64,000 bases of DNA from Sesamum alatum. Its lineage: Eukaryota; Streptophyta; Magnoliopsida; Lamiales; Pedaliaceae. The DNA is taken from assembly GCA_034509735.1 (NCBI GenBank), contig JACGWO010000001.1:17066854-17130853 (forward strand), written 5' to 3'. This document shows, piece after piece, positions 35,165 through 47,621 of this stretch (position 1 is its first letter; each line of letters starts with the position of its first letter). The position numbers were made by a program, and so were the translations under genes. A model generated the notes under the pieces. That model ran no database searches. It was not told the origin of the DNA and worked only from the letters and a program-made list of their open reading frames with translations.

Positions 35165-38100
35165 ATGGCCCTTCGCTTCGTCCGCCTCCGCCGTGTTCTT
35201 TCCGCCTCTTCTTCTCTCATTCACCACTCTCTCTATCAACCCAAACCAATCTCCTCAACGTTCTCTCACCTTCTGCCGAGCCCCACTGCCCCCTTCTCCA
35301 CCCAATTGGCGCGGCCATTCACTTCAACCACTTCACTTTTCCGCAAGACATTTGATCCGGAGACCGATGAAATTGGGCCTGACACTATCCTCTTCGAAGG
35401 ATGCGATTACAACCACTGGCTGATCACCATCGATTTCCCAAAGGATTCCAATCTTACTCGAGAACAAATGATTGAGACCTATGTTAATACAGCTGCCCAG
35501 GTCTTCGGCAGGTCAAACGATACGCTCTGCTCGTAGCACGTCTTTGTATATTCCATTGTTCATGTGCTTTTCTCTGTGCATATTCAGCGCGTTGCATTTC
35601 TAATACGTGATATTACGAGTTCGGCTTTAGGAAAACAAGTGTTTCTTTCTGGGGACGCATTATTTGTTAGGAAATGAAGTTCTGTTTGATTTAGCTATCT
35701 CTATGTTAAGTTTTCTGTTTCCCGGGGGGAGCAATAGGCGCAGAGTAATGCACGAAATGTGTGTATTTTTGGACAGACTATGAGAAATACTTCCGATTTC
35801 GAGGAGATGCTATTTTTTTTAGCTAATGAGAACCCTTTTGTTTTTGTTACTTTTCTTACTCCTCATATATGATTTAGCTGAGATAAGGCATTCACCAGTC
35901 AGTGTGTTGGTGTTTCATGCTATACTATAGCTATCTTTTCTTCACTAAGAACTCGAAGTTGCTTTAACTTAAGACTAGAGATAATTTTTTGTTTTGTTTT
36001 ATGCTTACGGGAATTCTTCCTGCCTTAATATTTTTCTTCCTTTTTCCTTGGATTAATTGAGATTTCTCATAGGAGTTTCTCTTTTTGGTTTTCTGTATGA
36101 AAAGATTGCTCTGTACTTTGATTTGGTAGTAAGGATGAGGAAAGAGGACGGCAAGGAAAACCTTTTGGGCCTTGCAAGTTCTCTTGGATGTGTATTGCCT
36201 ATGCCAATTGCTTTCTTCCCCACCTCATTGTAGCTCTACAACAGCATATTAGAGAGCTACAGCATATTCATGTAACATGGGATGGAAAAAACCAAATAGT
36301 ATTATCAGGTGTAAACTGTAAAGCCACAATTTTGTTCTTTCCAAAAATATGTTGAATCCTTTCATGCTACAGTAAGGATATTGAGAGGCTATTGGATATA
36401 CAATCTTACAAAGGATGTAAAAAGATTATGTGAGCCAGAAAGTATTTCCAATATAGTTCTATTCTCGTTTTTTGTTCAATAATTGTTTTGGTATTCATAC
36501 TATCTCCCTCTTTCTTCTAATTTTGTTTTTCAGGTTATGAAGCTAATGCTAAATTGGTACTTATGTGCTAAACCATATATAAAAATTATAGAATTGTCGA
36601 CACATTTGCTTGATGCTCTTGCATGAACTCTCCTGCAGTCTTGCTCAAGAAATATTAGTTGAATGAAATACTCTGTTGAACTGCAATTACTACTATGTTT
36701 GATGTAGCAGTAGCACTGTGATTGCTATGAAAAGTGGGCCAATCATTAAATCAAGACTTGTGATGTGCAGTTGGTGTGTGTGGAACCCTTGTTGGTGATG
36801 CGTAGTAATAGTAACTGCTAATTGGTTACAGTGCATCCTTTGACTTCTGAGATTTGATTAATAAACATAATGTTGAGCTTCTCCAGATGCACTATTTCAT
36901 AGTTGATAGTGCATAAAGCTTCTGGACTTTGAAACAAAAATTTAGTCGAACTTTTAAATTGCTGGATATAACATGGGAGACTTTTGTGTTCACCTGGATG
37001 ATGTTTGATCTTGGTGATATCAATTTGGTTGAACCTAGAGTCTGGAGAGGGATTTCGGGTTGGGAGGATAAAATTGGAATTACTTAGTTTAAGACTTAAG
37101 TAGATCTGATGTGCCTACAGGTTCAGTTTTAGTATTGAAAGGGGTGCTGCAATGATATACTCCTTGCTGTTCTACTTTACTCAACTAGTTTCTGTTTAAT
37201 TTATTCTTGTTCAGTGTGGAAGAAGCAAAGAAGAAAATATATGCACTAAGCACAACAACGTATCAAGGTTTTCAGGTTGAATGCTCAGAGGAAACATCTG
37301 AAAAGTTTAAGAGTAGGTGTTCTATGTTGTTTTTGTGTCAAATACATTAAACAATGCCATACAATTTTAGCCAGTATTCACTCTGAAGTTTTGCTGTCAT
37401 TAGGTCTACCAGGAGTTGTATTTGTGTTGCCGGATTCTTACATTGATCCAGTAAATAAAGAATATGGAGGTTAGATATTTTTAATCACTTACCAATACTA
37501 AATTAACTGTCTGAATGCTTTTCTTTAGTGCTTTGTCAATGTTCTTCTTGTTATGATATGGACCATTGTATTGCAGGAGACAAGTATGTCAATGGAGAAA
37601 TTTTTCCTAGACCACCCCCAGTACACTATGGGAGGCGCAACAATAGGGATAGACGTCCAAGAGAGCAGATGCCATACCAGCAAGGAAATGCAGCATATAA
37701 TAGCCAAGGGCCGCCTGGTCAGAACTATGGACCGCCTCCGCAGCAGAACTATGGACCGCCACCACAGCAGAACTACGGACTGCCACCGCAGCAGAACTAT
37801 GGACCGCCACAGCAGCAGAACTATGGGCCGCCACCACGGCAGAACTATGGGCCACCACCACAGCAGAACTATGGGCAACCGCCACAGCAAAATTATGGGC
37901 CACCGCCACAGCAAAACTATGGTCCACGACAACAGCAGAATTATGGACCACCACCACAGCAGAATTATGGGTCACCACAGCAGAGCTATGCACCAAGGCC
38001 ACAGCAAAGCTATGGACCACCACCTCATCAAAGTTATGGGAACTCACCAAATTTCCCACCTCAACAAAATTATAGCCCACCACCTACTAATGCTGCAGGA

Positions 38101-38211
38101 AGTGGTGAAAGAAATCCAATGCCGCCTTATCAGGGAAACTTCAATCAAGTAGAGCCTGAGAGCCAGTATGCTCAAGGACAGAGGAACTTTTCATCCACGG
38201 GAAACAATTGA
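35165..38211 (+). CDS. MORF3: MORF3-type multiple organellar RNA editing factor, 4 exons, 381 aa
   Basis: MORF/RIP proteins bind PPR editing factors and take part in C-to-U RNA editing in mitochondria and plastids. Exons: 35165-35511, 37215-37312, 37404-37469 and 37577-38211, all GT-AG with matching phases. The first 60 or so residues ([18 protein letters not shown]) are Arg/Ser-rich and fit a mitochondrial transit peptide. The MORF box follows: [38 protein letters not shown], and [20 protein letters not shown] then GGDKY. These match Arabidopsis MORF3 better than MORF1 or MORF8. The C-terminal half is a Q/N/Y/G/P tail of about 14 QQNYGPPPQ units, a style better known from MORF8. The first intron is long (about 1.7 kb). 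The frame is intact. Confidence 0.9.
37720..38086 (+). repeat. 27-bp coding minisatellite in the MORF3-type tail
   Basis: About 14 imperfect copies of a 27-base unit encoding QQNYGPPPQ, regular at the left and loosening to QQSYAPRPQ and QSYGNSPNF at the right. Because the unit has few stops in any frame, long antisense ORFs appear here; they are shadows. Confidence 0.9.
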
Positions 38212-39949
38212 CCGAGTTAGGTAGCTTCATCCTTCTTTGCATCTTGCTGCCTTCTCTTAGGTACACGCGGTTCATGGTTGTCTATTGTGGATGTTGGTGA
38301 AATATTTTACTGTTAATCCATGGGTTTATTATTTTGCAACATGTGTGCCTACAGTGTGCATGCACATATTGAGTATACATCATATTTATTTGATATAAAT
38401 ATTAATAACCAATCTATACTGTATTATTCTAAATGTATATATAAGATATTTGTTTGTACTACCTTTTTCATAAATTTAAAACTTATAATAGTATATGTTG
38501 TCTGGCTGTAAAACTTGTAACTGTAAGCTTTCATAAAGGTTTTCATGAATTGGACACTTCTTGTTCAAGTAGTGTGTAACTAATGCTGTTAATGACGATC
38601 CTCATCGATTTATTTCCTAAGGTTCAAACTTGTCTTCTTACTTAGAGGATTCAGGTGTATTTATGAGGAAATTCGTTACTGATATCTTATATGCAGTCGA
38701 GAGAATCTCTTAACATCACCAAGACATGGGAAGTGACTATCTTGGACATAGGGTGGATAAACGTTTTATGTCAATTTCCTTCTACCCGTTCTCCTGGTGC
38801 ATCTGCAGGAGTATGGTGGATTTTAATAATTTGATCAGTTGGATAGTTTTGTGTTAATATACTATGCTATATGTTGCCAAGTTTTCTCCATCTCTGGTTC
38901 TCTTGTAATTCAGTAGTTGACAAGCCAATCACTGACGGTTTCATGAACATATGGTTGCAGGATGTACACTATAAGAAGCCGTCTTTACTTTGAGACACTC
39001 TACAAGAAGACTGATGGCAAGTCATCGTCCAGAATATGCAGTCACTTGTCTTTCTACTTCCTAAATGAAGAGAGTCTAGGAGGAGCATTGCTTGTTCTGT
39101 TGGAGTTAGATGTTGAAAAAGCCTTTGAATCTATTGCCATGGTAAATAGGTTACCCTGCTTAGTTTACGTTGTTGGTGGAACTGTAGTCTTGCACGAATC
39201 ATACAATCGCTCCTCCCTCGTTTGGAGTTTGAACACGCATGTACTATACATCGAATTCATCGCTTCTCCAGGTGGTTTTATTTGTTAATAACTTACATTA
39301 ACCAATAGCTCAACAAGTTTAGTCCGTAATGGTCCTTTGCACTGTCGGATCACCAGACGACTCCTTCAATCGATAAAATGCTGCCAGTTTGAGTCGAAGT
39401 GTGTAATTGTCATTGTACTGTGGTAGTGTTTGGTTGTATCCCGTTCTATTGTTCTAAGGTCTGCCATTGGGTTACAGCGGGCGATGTGAAAGCTATTGGG
39501 TTACAGCGGGTGATATTTTCACCACCTACGCCCTTGATCCAATGCTCGTAGCCTATCTTATGAGCAAAACAAATACCTAAATTTGCTGAATTATATTCTT
39601 GTAAGAATGAAATAAATGCTCCATTTGTTTGTAGTAATATGCCATTTTACCTGACAGAAATTTGTAAATTTCAACTGAAACCAGTCCAGTCCGTCCATCT
39701 TGAGATATGAAGCGCTAAAATCAGACAATGGGACTCCAACTTGCATGGTTTTGGTATGACTTTAATTTGAATATTTCATCTTTTGCATGAGAATCTGTCA
39801 ATGATTAACAAATGTTAGGCTTGAGAATCAAGATAAATAAGAAATTGGTTCCGATATATGGGAGATTAAAGCAATATTAATAGTAGATACGGAAGGTCGA
39901 TAGGCTCTCAACTCAAGATTCAAATCAAATAAACTTGGTTATGAGCTCT
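38212..39949. other. 3' UTR of the MORF3-type gene and intergenic sequence
   Basis: AT-rich, with no clear gene. A 108-codon ORF at 38962-39288 begins just after an acceptor-like TTGCAG and includes LGGALLVLLELDVEKAFESI, but no domain or homology is recognised and no partner exon is seen. It may be part of a long 3' UTR. Confidence 0.4.
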
Positions 39950-40420
39950 GATTAGTATGTCTCATCCAACCTCGCACGAGGGACCACTCTAATCAGTCCC
40001 TCATGCGGGGTAGCTTGAAGAACTCTTCCGGAGATAACCTAAGTTCACCAGGTCGGCACTCCTTGTGGAGATACTCAACAAGGTATTCCTTGAGGTAAGG
40101 ATTCAGTGACTTGCCTCTTCCCAACCACCACTCAAGTGGAAGAGAAAGCCTAGTCCACATCGCATTCCGTCTCCACACTATGGAATGTAACCTCTAAGGA
40201 ACGCCGCTCTACTTTTGCCGCATCCCTTTCCTTGACTTAGGGCTTATAGCTGGCCTAGTAGTTTCCCTTTTCTAGATGGAGTACAGATCGGATCTATCTT
40301 ATGCGTCAGGGGATATCTTAACTAAGCCGACTTCTATTGTTGGCTCGATTCCTACCATTCCGAAAGCTTACTAGCTAGAACGGCTTGCTTAACTACTAAT
40401 TTTGTTTGGTATTTGTAGAA
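39950..40420. other. Possible organelle-derived insert (mitochondrial-like)
   Basis: The base composition becomes balanced compared with both sides, and the sequence has a look typical of plant mitochondrial DNA (for example CTTACTAGCTAGAACGGC). A hairpin with stem CCTCGCACGAGGGAC / GTCCCTCATGCGGGG (imperfect, 12 of 15) lies at about 39971-40011. A minus ORF (39993-40178) has internal RPGELRLSPEEFFKLPR. I infer a nuclear copy of mitochondrial DNA, but I cannot name the source locus. Confidence 0.35.
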
Positions 40421-40563
40421 CCAAGTTTTGTTCAATTAATAATTGTATATAAGCTTTAATTTCTTTCTCCTTTTTTATTATAGAAATGGAAAAAATACGG
40501 GTGACATCTCACAGACGAGCAAGAATATATATATATGTACAAGAAACACGTTAGTTAACAAAT

Positions 40564-40636
40564 GACCGCATAGCGCAGTGGATTAGCGCGTCTGACTTCG
40601 GATCAGAAGGTCGTGGGTTCGACTCCCGCTGTGGTC
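40564..40636 (+). tRNA. trnR-UCG: tRNA-Arg (anticodon UCG)
   Basis: A complete cloverleaf without intron. The acceptor GACCGCA pairs with TGTGGTC (one G-U), the D arm is GCGC..GCGC, the anticodon stem TCTGA/TCAGA encloses CTTCGGA, giving anticodon UCG, and the T arm is GTGGG-TTCGACT-CCCGC. The discriminator base is G at 40637. A T-rich Pol III terminator (TTTTTTT, from 40641) follows at once. It decodes CGA arginine codons. Confidence 0.97.
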
Positions 40637-40640
40637 GGCA

Positions 40641-40647
40641 TTTTTTT
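40641..40647 (+). terminator. Pol III T-run terminator of tRNA-Arg
   Basis: Seven T directly after the discriminator and GCA, the usual plant Pol III stop signal. Confidence 0.7.
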
Positions 40648-40698
40648 CTCTTTTCCTTTTCCTTTGTCTTTCATCTTTTTTTAAACGAAAACCCGCAA

Positions 40699-40708
40699 TT
40701 AGGGTTTA
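40699..40708. promoter_or_regulatory. Telo-box in the CPSF73-I promoter
   Basis: TTAGGGTTTA, the reverse of TAAACCCTAA, lies about 125 bases before the CPSF73-I ATG and about 60 bases after the tRNA terminator. Telo-boxes are common near the start of housekeeping genes in plants (established motif). Its use here is inferred. Confidence 0.45.
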
Positions 40709-40832
40709 TTTCTTCCCAAAGTTTAAAAACTTAGCCCCATTTTTCCTTTTTCCTTTTATTAGGTGAGTGGATGAACATTTTGGTAGAGAATTTTGGTACT
40801 GGCGCATCCGGATTCTGAAGCGGATTGCAGTA

Positions 40833-43800
40833 ATGGCTTCAACTGGGCAACCAGCTCCTTCACTAAAGAGAACTTCATCGACTTCGAGTGAAGGGGATGA
40901 GCTTATTATAACACCACTTGGAGCCGGCAACGAAGTTGGCCGCTCCTGTGTTTACATGTCTTACAAGGGCAAGACTGTTATGGTACATTTTTCTGTTATT
41001 TGATTTCTGTAATTATTTGTGTTTCGTGCATTTGTCGGACGGTTGGATTCTGGAATTATTAACCCGAATGATTTGTTTTCTGTTTTAGTTTGACTGCGGT
41101 ATTCATCCGGCTTTCTCGGGCATGGCTGCGTTGCCGTACTTCGATGAAATTGATCCTTCAAACATTGATGTTCTTCTTGTTACTCAGTATGTTTCTACTT
41201 TACTTTGTTTATTGTTTTTATGCACTCTTCTTGTTTAAAATGTGATGGATATATTGTATTCATTACGTTTTATATGCATGTGCTTCTTGTGGTTTGCTCA
41301 GTTTGCTGTTGGAAACTGTAATTTTACGAGAACTCATGTAGCTCAGGTGGCACGGACCAATGAGTTGTTATTTATGCATGAAACCTGAAAGGGTGTCATT
41401 AATTAGTTGAATTCTTTTTGTTTTCTGTTTTTGAATGAGTTCTTCTGGGTGGGAGGAACGTTAGTAGTGGATTGATTAGTACTATTTTGAAGCTTTATAA
41501 TTGTAATCTGTTTATGAGAGTTGATTTAATATTTTCATAGAAAAAAGTTAGACTGCTGATCTACATGGCTTACAATTGATTGCAATTGGTTACAGATGCA
41601 GCTTGCTCTTGTGATAGTTCTTGTCTTCTCAATTAGATATTAAGTTTAGTGATCCTATTACCCCCTAATTTAGTAGCTTTATACAGTGTTCAAATATTTA
41701 TTCAGAGAGGAAAATAACAGGCAGCACGTTTAGTCTTCTGAATTAGTTTGTCTGTGTGAGTGGTTGTGCATGTGTATATATATTGAGCTTGTAATTCATG
41801 TCAATTCATTAATACTTTTAGGTTGTTTATCTGCTTCTTCCTGTAATGGTGCAATGTGGTCCCTTGATTATTCTGCGCAAAAGGGTTTTTAAAAGAAAGT
41901 TTTGAATGAGAAAAAGCAGACACGTGCTGTGGCCCGGAGAAGTGGCTTAGTTGATTACTTTGAGAATCATCATCTAGTTGATGGATCTAATGATGGATCT
42001 TGTAAATATGTTTTTTGGATGATTCCGTAACTATTCAGGTGCTTTCATGTTTTGATTGATATCCAACTCTTTTACTTGTTTTTTGTCACTCTTGACCAAA
42101 GTCATGCATTTGGCACTTCTAGATAATTGTATAATTATGAGATAGACTTTGATTCTGGTTTCCGCTTACCTTTTTTCTTTACTTAACCTTGCTTATGATG
42201 TTTCATATGCGCAGTTTTCACTTGGACCATGCTGCTTCGCTTCCATATTTTCTGGAGAAGGTTGGTTGTTTGATCATGATTCTACAATAAGGTATAGTTT
42301 TCAGGTAAGTGTGCGGATGGGCTCATCTCCTCCTTTTTGTGTTACAGACGACATTCAGAGGGAGAGTTTTTATGACTCATGCAACTAAGGCCATCTACAA
42401 GTTACTTCTATCAGATTATGTTAAAGTTAGTAAGGTCTCGGTTGAAGATATGTTATATGATGAACAAGATATACTTCGCACCATGGACAAGATTGAGGTT
42501 TGTTTATTTAGTCACATTCAGTTGCCTTCCTATTTGGCATTTGCATTTTAGTTTGGATACTAATTTTGTTCTACTTGTATATCAACTTTTATGAATTAGC
42601 ACCTAGGTAACTTTCAAGAAATAATTTCTTCACTAATTCTTTTCTTTTGCTTCTTTCACCCTTTAATTCATGAGGTAACATTTCATGGTTTATCTGTCCT
42701 TTATGTCCTGTCCTTAAGAGAAAAAAATTTCATCATCCTGAAGCATAAATCTATACGTTAGCTGACCTTTCCTAAGTATGATGTTGATAGGTTCTTGAGT
42801 TATGGAGTGCAATTATAAATTTGGTTAGGTAAATGAGCTTGGCATATGTCTGCAAATGTATGTCAATGCTTGGTCTGTGAAGTAATCTCTATGAGCAATG
42901 TTGCTTTCTACAAGTAATTTATTGCCTTAAGAATGAGAAGTAATGTATGATGCCATAATTAAGTTTGCAATGGATCGATGCTCTATGAATGTCCTCTCTC
43001 TCTCTCTCTCATTAGTGCTCTCTTCATAGTCTTGTCATCTCATTCTTAGCTTAAAAGAACTCAACTCAGACCAAATGAAATAGAATAATCTCATAGTACC
43101 ACATACTTTTGTGTTTTGATTTATACATTGAAGGTCTGAACTATATGCTTGCTATGGCATGAAGGGAGATATATGGATTCTAGATTCATAGGCAAAGAGG
43201 TCTGGTGGTGATTTAGTACCCACTTGTTTTTGCCTGCACAAGTAATGTACTGTCTGCTTCTGTCCTGGACAAATAATAAACTTGCTTTTATCAGTTTCAT
43301 CTGCTGATGCTCACCCTTATTGTTTTAGGCATTCAGATTTTTGCTTCTATGCAAATTGCAAATTGAACTCTAATGACTTATATATTTATGGTGACATGAA
43401 AAGTTTATCTACTGTTACTTTCTCCTCCGAATTGGAGATTTTAGTACAGGATCTTTTTTTAAAATTTTATTTTATTATTTTTTAACTTATCAATGCATAG
43501 ATCCAAGAAGTTGAAGTATAAACATCAAATTCAATGTTCATCTGAAGTGATCATATGTTGATCATAATAAAGCTGCCTGTACAAACTAACAATAGTTCTT
43601 AAAATAAATGTGTGCTTCAGAAGTAGGAATTCTATAATTTTCGTGGATTGGAAGACATATGAATTGTACTGTGTGAAGTTTGTACAATCTCCTTGTACTT
43701 GGCTATTTGTGCTGCAAATTTCTAGTAAAACAGCATGGCAGTCCTTGAAAGCACTTTTTTCAGAAGATATCAATTGATTAATGCAATTGTGTGATTCGAA

Positions 43801-45525
43801 TTTCAACTATTTATGCATTTTATTGACTTCTATTACAAATTTACAACTATCTTTAACTGCCTGAATTTTCTTGTTCTCCAGGTTATTGACTTCCATCAGA
43901 CTCTGGAGGTTAATGGTGTCCGCTTCTGGTGTTATACTGCTGGTCATGTCCTTGGGGCTGCTATGTTTATGGTTGACATAGCTGGTGTTCGAGTCCTCTA
44001 TACTGGAGACTATTCACGTGAAGAAGACCGACATCTTCGTGCTGCTGAGCTCCCCCAATTCTCACCAGATATTTGCATTATCGAATCAACTTATGGTGTT
44101 CAGAACCATCAACCACGTAATATACGAGAGAAGCTCTTTACTGATGTTATTCACTCTACGGTTGCTCAAGGTGGTCGTGTCCTGATTCCTGCTTTTGCTC
44201 TTGGCAGAGCACAAGAACTACTACTGATACTGGATGAGTACTGGTCAAGCCATCCTGATCTCCACAATGTCCCCATATATTATGCTTCCCCACTTGCCAA
44301 AAGGTGTATGGCAGTATACCAGACCTACATTAACTCCATGAACGAGAGAATCAGGAATCAATTTGCCAATTCGAATCCCTTCGACTTCAAACACATCTCT
44401 CCATTAAAAAGTCTTGATGAATTTCGTGATGTAGGACCAGCAGTAGTGATGGCAAGCCCTGGGGGGCTCCAAAGTGGTTTATCAAGACAGCTGTTTGATA
44501 AATGGTGTTCAGACAAGAAAAATGCTTGTGTTATTCCTGGGTATGTTGTGGAAGGGACGTTGGCCAAGACGATCATTAATGAACCGAAGGAAGTTACACT
44601 TGCAAGTGGTCTCACTGCTCCTCTCAACATGCAAGTCCACTATATTTCCTTCTCGGCTCATGCAGATTATAATCAAACAAGCACATTTCTGAAAGAGCTT
44701 ATGCCTCCCAACATCATCTTGGTTCATGGTGAAGCAAATGAGATGGGACGACTCAAACAAAAACTCCTTTCAGTCTTTGCAGATGGAAACACCAAAATCA
44801 TTACGCCAAAGAACTGTCAATCTGTAGAAATGCACTTCAACTCCCAGAAAATGGCAAAAGCTATAGGAAAGCTAGCAGAAAAGACACCTGCAGTTGGTGA
44901 AACTGTCAGTGGTTTGCTTGTCAAAAAAGGCTTCACCTATCAGATAATGGCTCCTGAGGATCTTCATGTCTTCTCTCAACTGTCCACTGGTAACATTATT
45001 CAGAGGATTACAATCCCATATTCTGGTGCCTTTGCTGTTATTAAACACAGGCTAAAGCAGATTTATGAAAGTGTCGAGTCCTCAACCGATGAGGAAACAG
45101 GGGCTCCAACTTTGAGAGTGCATGACCGGGTGACACTGAAACAGGAGTCAGAGAATCACGTCTCGCTGCACTGGACAGCTGATCCTATCAGCGACATGGT
45201 CTCGGACTCTGTTGTGGCTCTAGTTCTAAATGCTAGTCGAGAACTGCCAAAGGTGGTGGTTGAGTCTGAACACGAACCAACTGATGAAGAACAAACCAAG
45301 AAAGCAGACAAGATCATACACGCACTTCTAGTTTCACTATTTGGAGACGTGAAATATGATGAGGAGGGCAAGCTATTGATTAACGTTGACGGGATTGTGG
45401 CTCATCTTGATAAACAAAGCGGTGAAGTCGAAAGTGAGAATGAAGGTCTTAAAGAACGAGTGAGGACAGCATTTAGACGAATCAAAAGTGCGGTAAAGCC
45501 CATTCCGCTTCAGGGATCTAACTAG
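40833..45525 (+). CDS. CPSF73-I: CPSF73-I, pre-mRNA 3'-end processing endonuclease, 5 exons, 695 aa
   Basis: This is the nuclease that cleaves pre-mRNA before polyadenylation, within the nuclear CPSF complex. Exons: 40833-40982, 41089-41186, 42215-42260, 42348-42497 and 43882-45525, all GT-AG with matching phases. Metallo-beta-lactamase motifs: [11 protein letters not shown], the zinc site HFHLDH at residues 83-88, GHVLGAAMF with H170, TGDYS with D191, IESTYG, and the beta-CASP part ending in SFSAHADY and LVHGEANEM. Every metal ligand expected for an active enzyme is present, offset by 12 residues from the human protein. The C-terminal domain (about 480-695) is as in plant CPSF73-I, not the shorter CPSF73-II (FEG). 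The upstream in-frame ATG at 40767 adds 22 residues and is less likely. The last exon carries about 80 percent of the protein. Confidence 0.97.
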
Positions 45526-47198
45526 TATCTCAATCCCACCCTTCAAAACAGAGCAGTTGCCTCCTTTCAATTCTTCTTGCCAAACTTGCTCGTAGTTGTT
45601 GTAATCTTTGTAGGCACCACATTTACCGCGAAATGATTATTGTGTTCCTATAATTTAGTATTTATTGTTGCTTTAGTTTTGGTTTCACATGCTGCACTGC
45701 ATCTAATGGTGTTCCCTTATACTCTCAAAGAACCAAGGAAACCAGCAGCTATCTTATCATAGTGTGTGCGTGTTTTGTGCATTAGTGATGATTTTGCTTG
45801 ATTCAGTTGTGATTAGGAATGGCAATGGGGCCTATCTTGCATGCTTTGTGGGTGATTTTCTTTCCTACATTCCAAATCACATATGAATGAGAGTGTGTGA
45901 GGTAAGCTAGGCCGCACAGTGGGCGTTTGAATTATTCCGTTGTGTCAACATTCCCTGAATTATTCCACATTGACTTAACTTTGGACTCCGTCAGTGTAAC
46001 TCAAAAACTCAACTAAAACTTCTTTTCTCTTCATTTAATAAAAATTTCCCAAAATAAAAGTTAAGATTATTATCTACAAATATTTAATAAATTATTTGTT
46101 AATTTCGTATAAGTTTCGACACGTTAAACGTAACAGAAATTAAAAGTTTAATTATAAAATAATATTATAATTAACGATCAGATCGTCCGTCTCGTTGTCA
46201 TTACGATATGAATCTCATGCATAAAAGGATGTAAATTGAATTGTTAAGAGAAACTAACTTTTCTTGCTCTTAGGTTGATGTTGATTCCTAAAACTTTCTC
46301 AAGAACGACCTTCCTTTAAAAACGGTGGAACGTCAAAATGGAACCGTTTTTGTTTATGTTTGTTGTTCAGGGTAGAACACAAGTGTCTTCCCTCTAAAGT
46401 TAGTCCACACCACTTATGATAAAGTCATACTCAAACCTATGCTAGTAGGTATTGGAGGACTAAGGAATATCGACTATCTATGGAGAAAAGAAGGGAATTA
46501 TTCTCTTTTGAACATGAGAAATAAACATAAGAACAAGGCTAAAGTGAAAATTAAACTTTCTAACTTTTAAGGAGAGATATTCTAAGAGCTAGAGAGAAAA
46601 AGGAGTGTAAGAGTTTTTTTATCTTTGTATATAAAGTGATGTATAAATCTTTTGCCTTCTACCCCTTTTTATTGGCAATTCTTTGCAATAGATACAATGA
46701 ATGTAGACAAACCCTTTTGTCTTGCTCCTAGATAACACTTGTCTTTTTCATAAACAAGTTCTAGCATGACTCATCATTTCTCCTTCAACACTTGTTTTCT
46801 TTATAGACAAGCTCTAACATGACTCATATTCTCTTCTTCATCTAAAGATGAAAACAAGTCATGTCTTTGTTCAATGAATCTTGTCTTGTGGGCTTGGGCT
46901 AAGGTCTTGAGTTTTGTCTTAATTCTCAATTGGACTAAGTCAAATTTTAATTTATTACCAATTATTTGAGTTCAATTATTTAGCCCATGATATTTAATTT
47001 TTTAATTAAATATAAGCCCAAATCAATTAATCTAATTAATTGATTTCAAGCCCAAATAGATTATCTTAATTAATCTATTATAAGTCTTACTTAATCAAAT
47101 TAATGCTTGTGAATTTAGACTCCAAATTGGATAGTCATATTATTTAATTTACCCATGAATTGATTTCATAAATTATTTCAATCAATTAATTTAACTCC
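45526..47198. other. 3' region of CPSF73-I and old repeat-like sequence
   Basis: The 3' UTR is followed from about 46.2 kb by sequence without ORFs, rich in short phrases such as ACAAGTCTT and TTAATTAATTGATT, that continues at 49.1-50.3 kb after element D. It looks like a degenerate LTR or untranslated retroelement region. No coding domain is seen. Confidence 0.4.
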
Positions 47199-47621
47199 TT
47201 AAATTAATGGGTAAATTGCATAACACCCCCCATGTTTTGGTGAAATAGCTAGCGCGAAATCCCTCTATGTTAAATTTATAGGCAAAAAATCCCATATGTT
47301 TTATAAAATACAGCAAAAACCCCATCTCCGTTAGAAACTAACGGAGAGTGTTTCACACTCGCGCATTGTGCGAGTGGGTCTCATTTTTGGCATTTTTAGA
47401 TATTTTTAAAGGTGTAAATGTTTATTTTGTCCCCTTTCATTTTTTGCCTTTTCTAAGGTTATTTTAAGTGTATAAATATCTATTTTGCTCCCTTTATTTG
47501 ATATTTAAATATATTTTCAATTAATTTATTGAAATTATTATTTAGTTTAAGTATATTTCAATAAACTATCTATTTGACTAATTTTAAATTATTATTTAGT
47601 CAAACACATTTAAATATAAAA

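Noticed and set aside
37525..38152. Long antisense and alternative-frame ORFs across the MORF3-type tail (135-199 codons)
   Set aside because: They arise from the 27-bp repeat, which has few stops in any frame; products are low-complexity and the sense frame is clearly the real one.
38962..39288. 108-codon ORF after a splice-acceptor-like site downstream of the MORF3-type gene
   Set aside because: No recognised domain, no partner exon and no promoter; kept only as a note in the 3' region.
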